A stretch of 35,693 nt of DNA. It comes from Chitinophaga pinensis (GTDB lineage Bacteria > Bacteroidota > Bacteroidia > Bacteroidales > GCA-2748055). This document shows positions 33,368-35,693 of this stretch, in pieces. The translations under genes and the position numbers were made by a program. The notes beneath the pieces are model-generated. The model ran no database searches. It was not told where the DNA came from and saw nothing but the letters and a program-made list of their open reading frames with translations. Every line of letters starts with the position of its first letter. Within the stretch, counting starts at the first letter, position 1. The DNA is taken from contig CAMAZH010000032.1 in the NCBI GenBank assembly GCA_945863035.1, positions 1-35,693 on the forward strand. The letters are read 5' to 3'.

Positions 33368-34810
33368 ATGCGAACCCTTAAATTTCTTTTGTTAGCCCCA
33401 CTTTTATTGTATATCTTTTCTTGTCAGCGGGAAGGGTTTATCACAGATTCAAACGCGAAGCTCGGCTTTTCGCTCGATACCGTTTATTTCGATACCGTTT
33501 TCACCGAGCTCAGCACTGTGACCCGTCGGTTTACGGTTAAGAATCCGCATAAGGAATTCATCAAAATTTCTTCTGTGAATCTGGCTGGGGGAAACGCATC
33601 GGTATACCGTATTAACTTCGATGGAATATCAGGAACGGAATTCAAGGATATTGAAATTGCCCCGAAAGACAGCCTGTTTATGTTCGTTCAGGCAACCCTT
33701 GGCAACAATAACGACCCGGGAATCCTTTTGCAGCAGGATTCTATCGTTTTCATTACCAATCATAACGTTCAGGATGTTGATCTTGTAGCCTGGGGTCAGG
33801 ATGTTCATATCCTGAGGGATACTATTTTCAATACACAGACCTGGACAAACGACAAACCTTACCTTGTTCTGGGTTACGCCGCTTTGGACTCGGCGCAGGT
33901 GCTTACCATGGAGGCAGGCACGAAAGTGTACTTCCACCGCGATGCCTACCTGCTGATTGCCGGAAGCCTTAAGGTTAACGGTACCGAAGAAAATCCTGTG
34001 ACCTTCAGCGGTGACCGCTTGGAGCAACTTTATGAAGATATTCCCGGACAGTGGACTGGCATCATATTTTACCCGTGGAGTAAAGATAACATTGTCGATT
34101 ATGCTGAAATCAAAGGAGGGCTGGTAGGTGTGGTTCTTCAATCCTCATTCGGTGATCAGATGGAGGTAGACCTTACAATCCGGAACAGCAAAATCCAACA
34201 CATAAGCTCATACGGCATCAGAGCCGCCTATTCAAAGATTTTTGGCTATAACAACCTCATCACCACCTGTGGAATCAGTGCAATTGCTCTCGAGGGTGGA
34301 GGCAGTTACGAGTTCTACCACACCACCATTGCAAACTGGTTCCGTTATAAAACCCGAAATACGCCCTCCCTGCTTTTTACGAATTACGCAATTCTGACGA
34401 ATGACCAAGGGGAGAATTTCAAAGAAGTTCGCCCCCTCGAAAAGGCCTATTTTGGGAATTCGATTATTTATGGCGGTAACCAATCCGAAATTTTATGGGA
34501 TGCCGATGAGGATAAGTCCATAGCTATGAATTACTTTTTTGAAAACTGCCTCGTCAAATTTGACACAAGCATTATAAAGATCGGAGGAAACCCAAATTTC
34601 TCAAATTGTATCAACTACAAGGATCCGCTGTTTCTTTCGGTTGATAAATACGACTTTCACTTCGATACCCTCGATAATAAGGTTTCTCCTGCACGAGACA
34701 TTGGAAAGTTCAGCATCGCCCAGGAATATGAGTTTGATTTGGACGGTGAGTCAAGAATCCTCGATGGGAAGCCGGATGCCGGGGCTTATGAATTTCTTCC
34801 TCCCAACTAG
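33368..34810 (+). CDS. Lipoprotein with right-handed parallel beta-helix
   Basis: The protein is 480 aa from the ATG at 33368. A lipoprotein signal peptide ends in 'LLYIFSC' (Cys19). Residues about 40-140 look like an immunoglobulin-like domain ('TRRFTVKNPHKEFIKISSV', part 'FTVKNPHKEFIKIS', then 'DVDLVAWGQDVH'). From about 150 on, a right-handed beta-helix is suggested by short repeated strands ('VYFHRDAYLLIAGSLKVNG', part 'DAYLLIAGSLKVNG', 'VDYAEIKGGLVGVVL', 'IRNSKIQHISSYGIRAAYS'). It ends 'LDGKPDAGAYEF', a frequent ending of this Bacteroidota family. No catalytic residues can be named. It is followed 43 bp later by a nuclease/phosphatase-fold lipoprotein. Confidence 0.85.
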   Translation: MRTLKFLLLAPLLLYIFSCQREGFITDSNAKLGFSLDTVYFDTVFTELSTVTRRFTVKNPHKEFIKISSVNLAGGNASVYRINFDGISGTEFKDIEIAPKDSLFMFVQATLGNNNDPGILLQQDSIVFITNHNVQDVDLVAWGQDVHILRDTIFNTQTWTNDKPYLVLGYAALDSAQVLTMEAGTKVYFHRDAYLLIAGSLKVNGTEENPVTFSGDRLEQLYEDIPGQWTGIIFYPWSKDNIVDYAEIKGGLVGVVLQSSFGDQMEVDLTIRNSKIQHISSYGIRAAYSKIFGYNNLITTCGISAIALEGGGSYEFYHTTIANWFRYKTRNTPSLLFTNYAILTNDQGENFKEVRPLEKAYFGNSIIYGGNQSEILWDADEDKSIAMNYFFENCLVKFDTSIIKIGGNPNFSNCINYKDPLFLSVDKYDFHFDTLDNKVSPARDIGKFSIAQEYEFDLDGESRILDGKPDAGAYEFLPPN

Positions 34811-34853
34811 CTGATTTTTTCTTTTTCGCGACATTAAGGGATAAACCTGTCCC

Positions 34854-35693
34854 ATGAAAAAGCAACTATTTCCTGCCATAGTTCTTTTATTGTTATTTGC
34901 TTGCCAGGAGCCTCCCCATTCGCGGGTTTCGGGGAGCACCCCGAGAGGCGATTGCCGCATAATGTTCTGGAATGCCGAGAACCTTTTCGATTGCTACAAA
35001 GACAGCCTAAAGGATGATGACGAGTTTCTGCCTTATGGGATGCGAGGCTGGAACTCTGTGCGCTACAAACAAAAACTTAAAAACATGTATAAGGTTTTTG
35101 TTGCTGCAGGCGATTGGAATCCCCCTGACCTTATCGGACTGTGTGAAATCGAAAATAAAAATGTTCTTTACGGTCTTCTTAAGGATACTCCTTTCTCCTA
35201 CTATAACTACCGCTTTGTTCACCATGAATCGCCCGACCGGAGGGGGATTGACGTTGCCCTGCTTTATAATCCCACAACGATTGAAGTGCTTGACGAATGG
35301 CCGGTACCCGTTGTTTTATCCGCTAAATCGGGATATCGGGGCCGGGATATCTTATATGTCCGTGTAAGACACACTGACCTGGATACCTTATCCCTTTTTG
35401 TGAATCACTGGCCCTCAAAGTATGGCGGAGCAGGCATCACTGCCGACCTTAGGGAATCGGTAGCTGCAATCCTGTCGGACGCAATAGCAGAAGTATTAAG
35501 GAAGCATCCCGGCGAAAAAATTGTTGTGATGGGCGATTTTAACGATCCGCCTGAAAGCAGTTCATTCGATGCTTTGGGTTTTGGCCACGACTCTTTATGC
35601 ATACCCTTTCTTGTAAATGTGGCATCGGACTATAAGGCAGCAATTCCCGGAAGTTATAAGTTTGAAGGTTCCTGGCAGTTGATTGATCAGTTT
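34854..35693 (+). CDS. Endonuclease/exonuclease/phosphatase-family lipoprotein (3' end outside window)
   Basis: The frame from the ATG at 34854 stays open for 280 codons to the window edge. It has a lipoprotein signal (Cys17 in 'LLFAC'). The fold's motifs appear in order: 'MFWNAENLFD' (37-46, Asn40), 'LCEIEN' (96-101, catalytic metal Glu), 'RRGIDVALLYNP' (129-140), 'NHWPSKYGG' (184-192, His185) and 'GDFNDPP' (227-233, Asp228/Asn230). The final 'SDHxP' motif would lie beyond the window, since such proteins have about 330-350 residues. It is probably an exported metal-dependent phosphodiesterase or nuclease, likely co-transcribed with the beta-helix lipoprotein. Confidence 0.93.
   Translation, partial: MKKQLFPAIVLLLLFACQEPPHSRVSGSTPRGDCRIMFWNAENLFDCYKDSLKDDDEFLPYGMRGWNSVRYKQKLKNMYKVFVAAGDWNPPDLIGLCEIENKNVLYGLLKDTPFSYYNYRFVHHESPDRRGIDVALLYNPTTIEVLDEWPVPVVLSAKSGYRGRDILYVRVRHTDLDTLSLFVNHWPSKYGGAGITADLRESVAAILSDAIAEVLRKHPGEKIVVMGDFNDPPESSSFDALGFGHDSLCIPFLVNVASDYKAAIPGSYKFEGSWQLIDQF

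Noticed and set aside
33629..34141. Minus-strand 170-codon frame
   Set aside because: It is fully inside the beta-helix lipoprotein gene on the opposite strand, whose frame has clear signal peptide and repeats.
1..35693. CRISPR array, tRNA, rRNA, prophage or complete insertion sequence
   Set aside because: I found no regularly spaced repeats, cloverleaf-like sequence, rRNA segments, transposase or phage genes in any part of the window.

Overview
The window looks like a chromosomal segment of a Bacteroidota bacterium, probably near Bacteroidales/Marinilabiliales. The evidence is: several promoters of the phylum-specific type (TAnnTTTG at -7, TTG or TTTG about 20 bp upstream); few Shine-Dalgarno sequences; protein families typical of the phylum (DUF5777 barrel, SiaC/DUF1987, membrane-bound AraC regulator, NtrY/NtrC pair beside a MacA/LolD/TolC-type exporter, leu cluster); and short palindromes of a Bacteroidota kind. 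I see no rRNA, tRNA, intact insertion sequence, phage gene or CRISPR array.

Layout. 1-2.0 kb: membrane AraC regulator and a polytopic membrane protein. 2.0-2.8 kb: an empty AT-rich stretch, then a small SpoIIAA-like protein. 2.9-11.7 kb: a signalling and envelope region. On the minus strand, a receiver/degenerate-kinase protein lies 19 bp before a 1024-aa ABCG-like transporter, followed by two secreted orphan proteins. On the plus strand, divergently, lie a beta-barrel protein, a second degenerate hybrid kinase and a SiaC-family phosphoprotein. 11.7-16.7 kb (minus): leuC-leuD-leuA/cimA-like-leuB, with a readable promoter at the leuC end and an intrinsic terminator beyond leuB. 16.9-20.8 kb: cytochrome c/PQQ sugar dehydrogenase, hemolysin III-family protein, remnant of an M28 peptidase, a coiled-coil/OmpA pair and a doubtful small ORF. 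21.0-23.4 kb: a plus-strand run of c-type cytochrome lipoprotein, DUF5777 barrel, YceI and OB-fold protein. 23.5-30.2 kb: NtrY-like kinase and NtrC-like regulator, divergent from an adaptor/ABC ATPase/small protein/TolC export cluster that has a candidate sigma-54 promoter. 30.2-33.1 kb (minus): amidohydrolase lipoprotein and outer-membrane protein. 33.4 kb to the end: beta-helix lipoprotein and an endonuclease/exonuclease/phosphatase lipoprotein cut by the window edge.

How the genes may work together. The strongest candidate for something new is the 4.4-11.7 kb region. Two proteins with well-preserved receiver domains have kinase halves that lack the phospho-accepting histidine (Asn and Tyr in its place) and have damaged ATP-binding boxes. 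They lie beside a SiaC-type phosphoprotein and a large transporter with an extra N-terminal region and a very large inserted loop. This suggests a phospho-relay-independent, receiver-driven switch (inference). The second theme is a sigma-54-controlled ABC export system in which the permease expected between ATPase and TolC is missing and a 97-codon unknown gene sits there.
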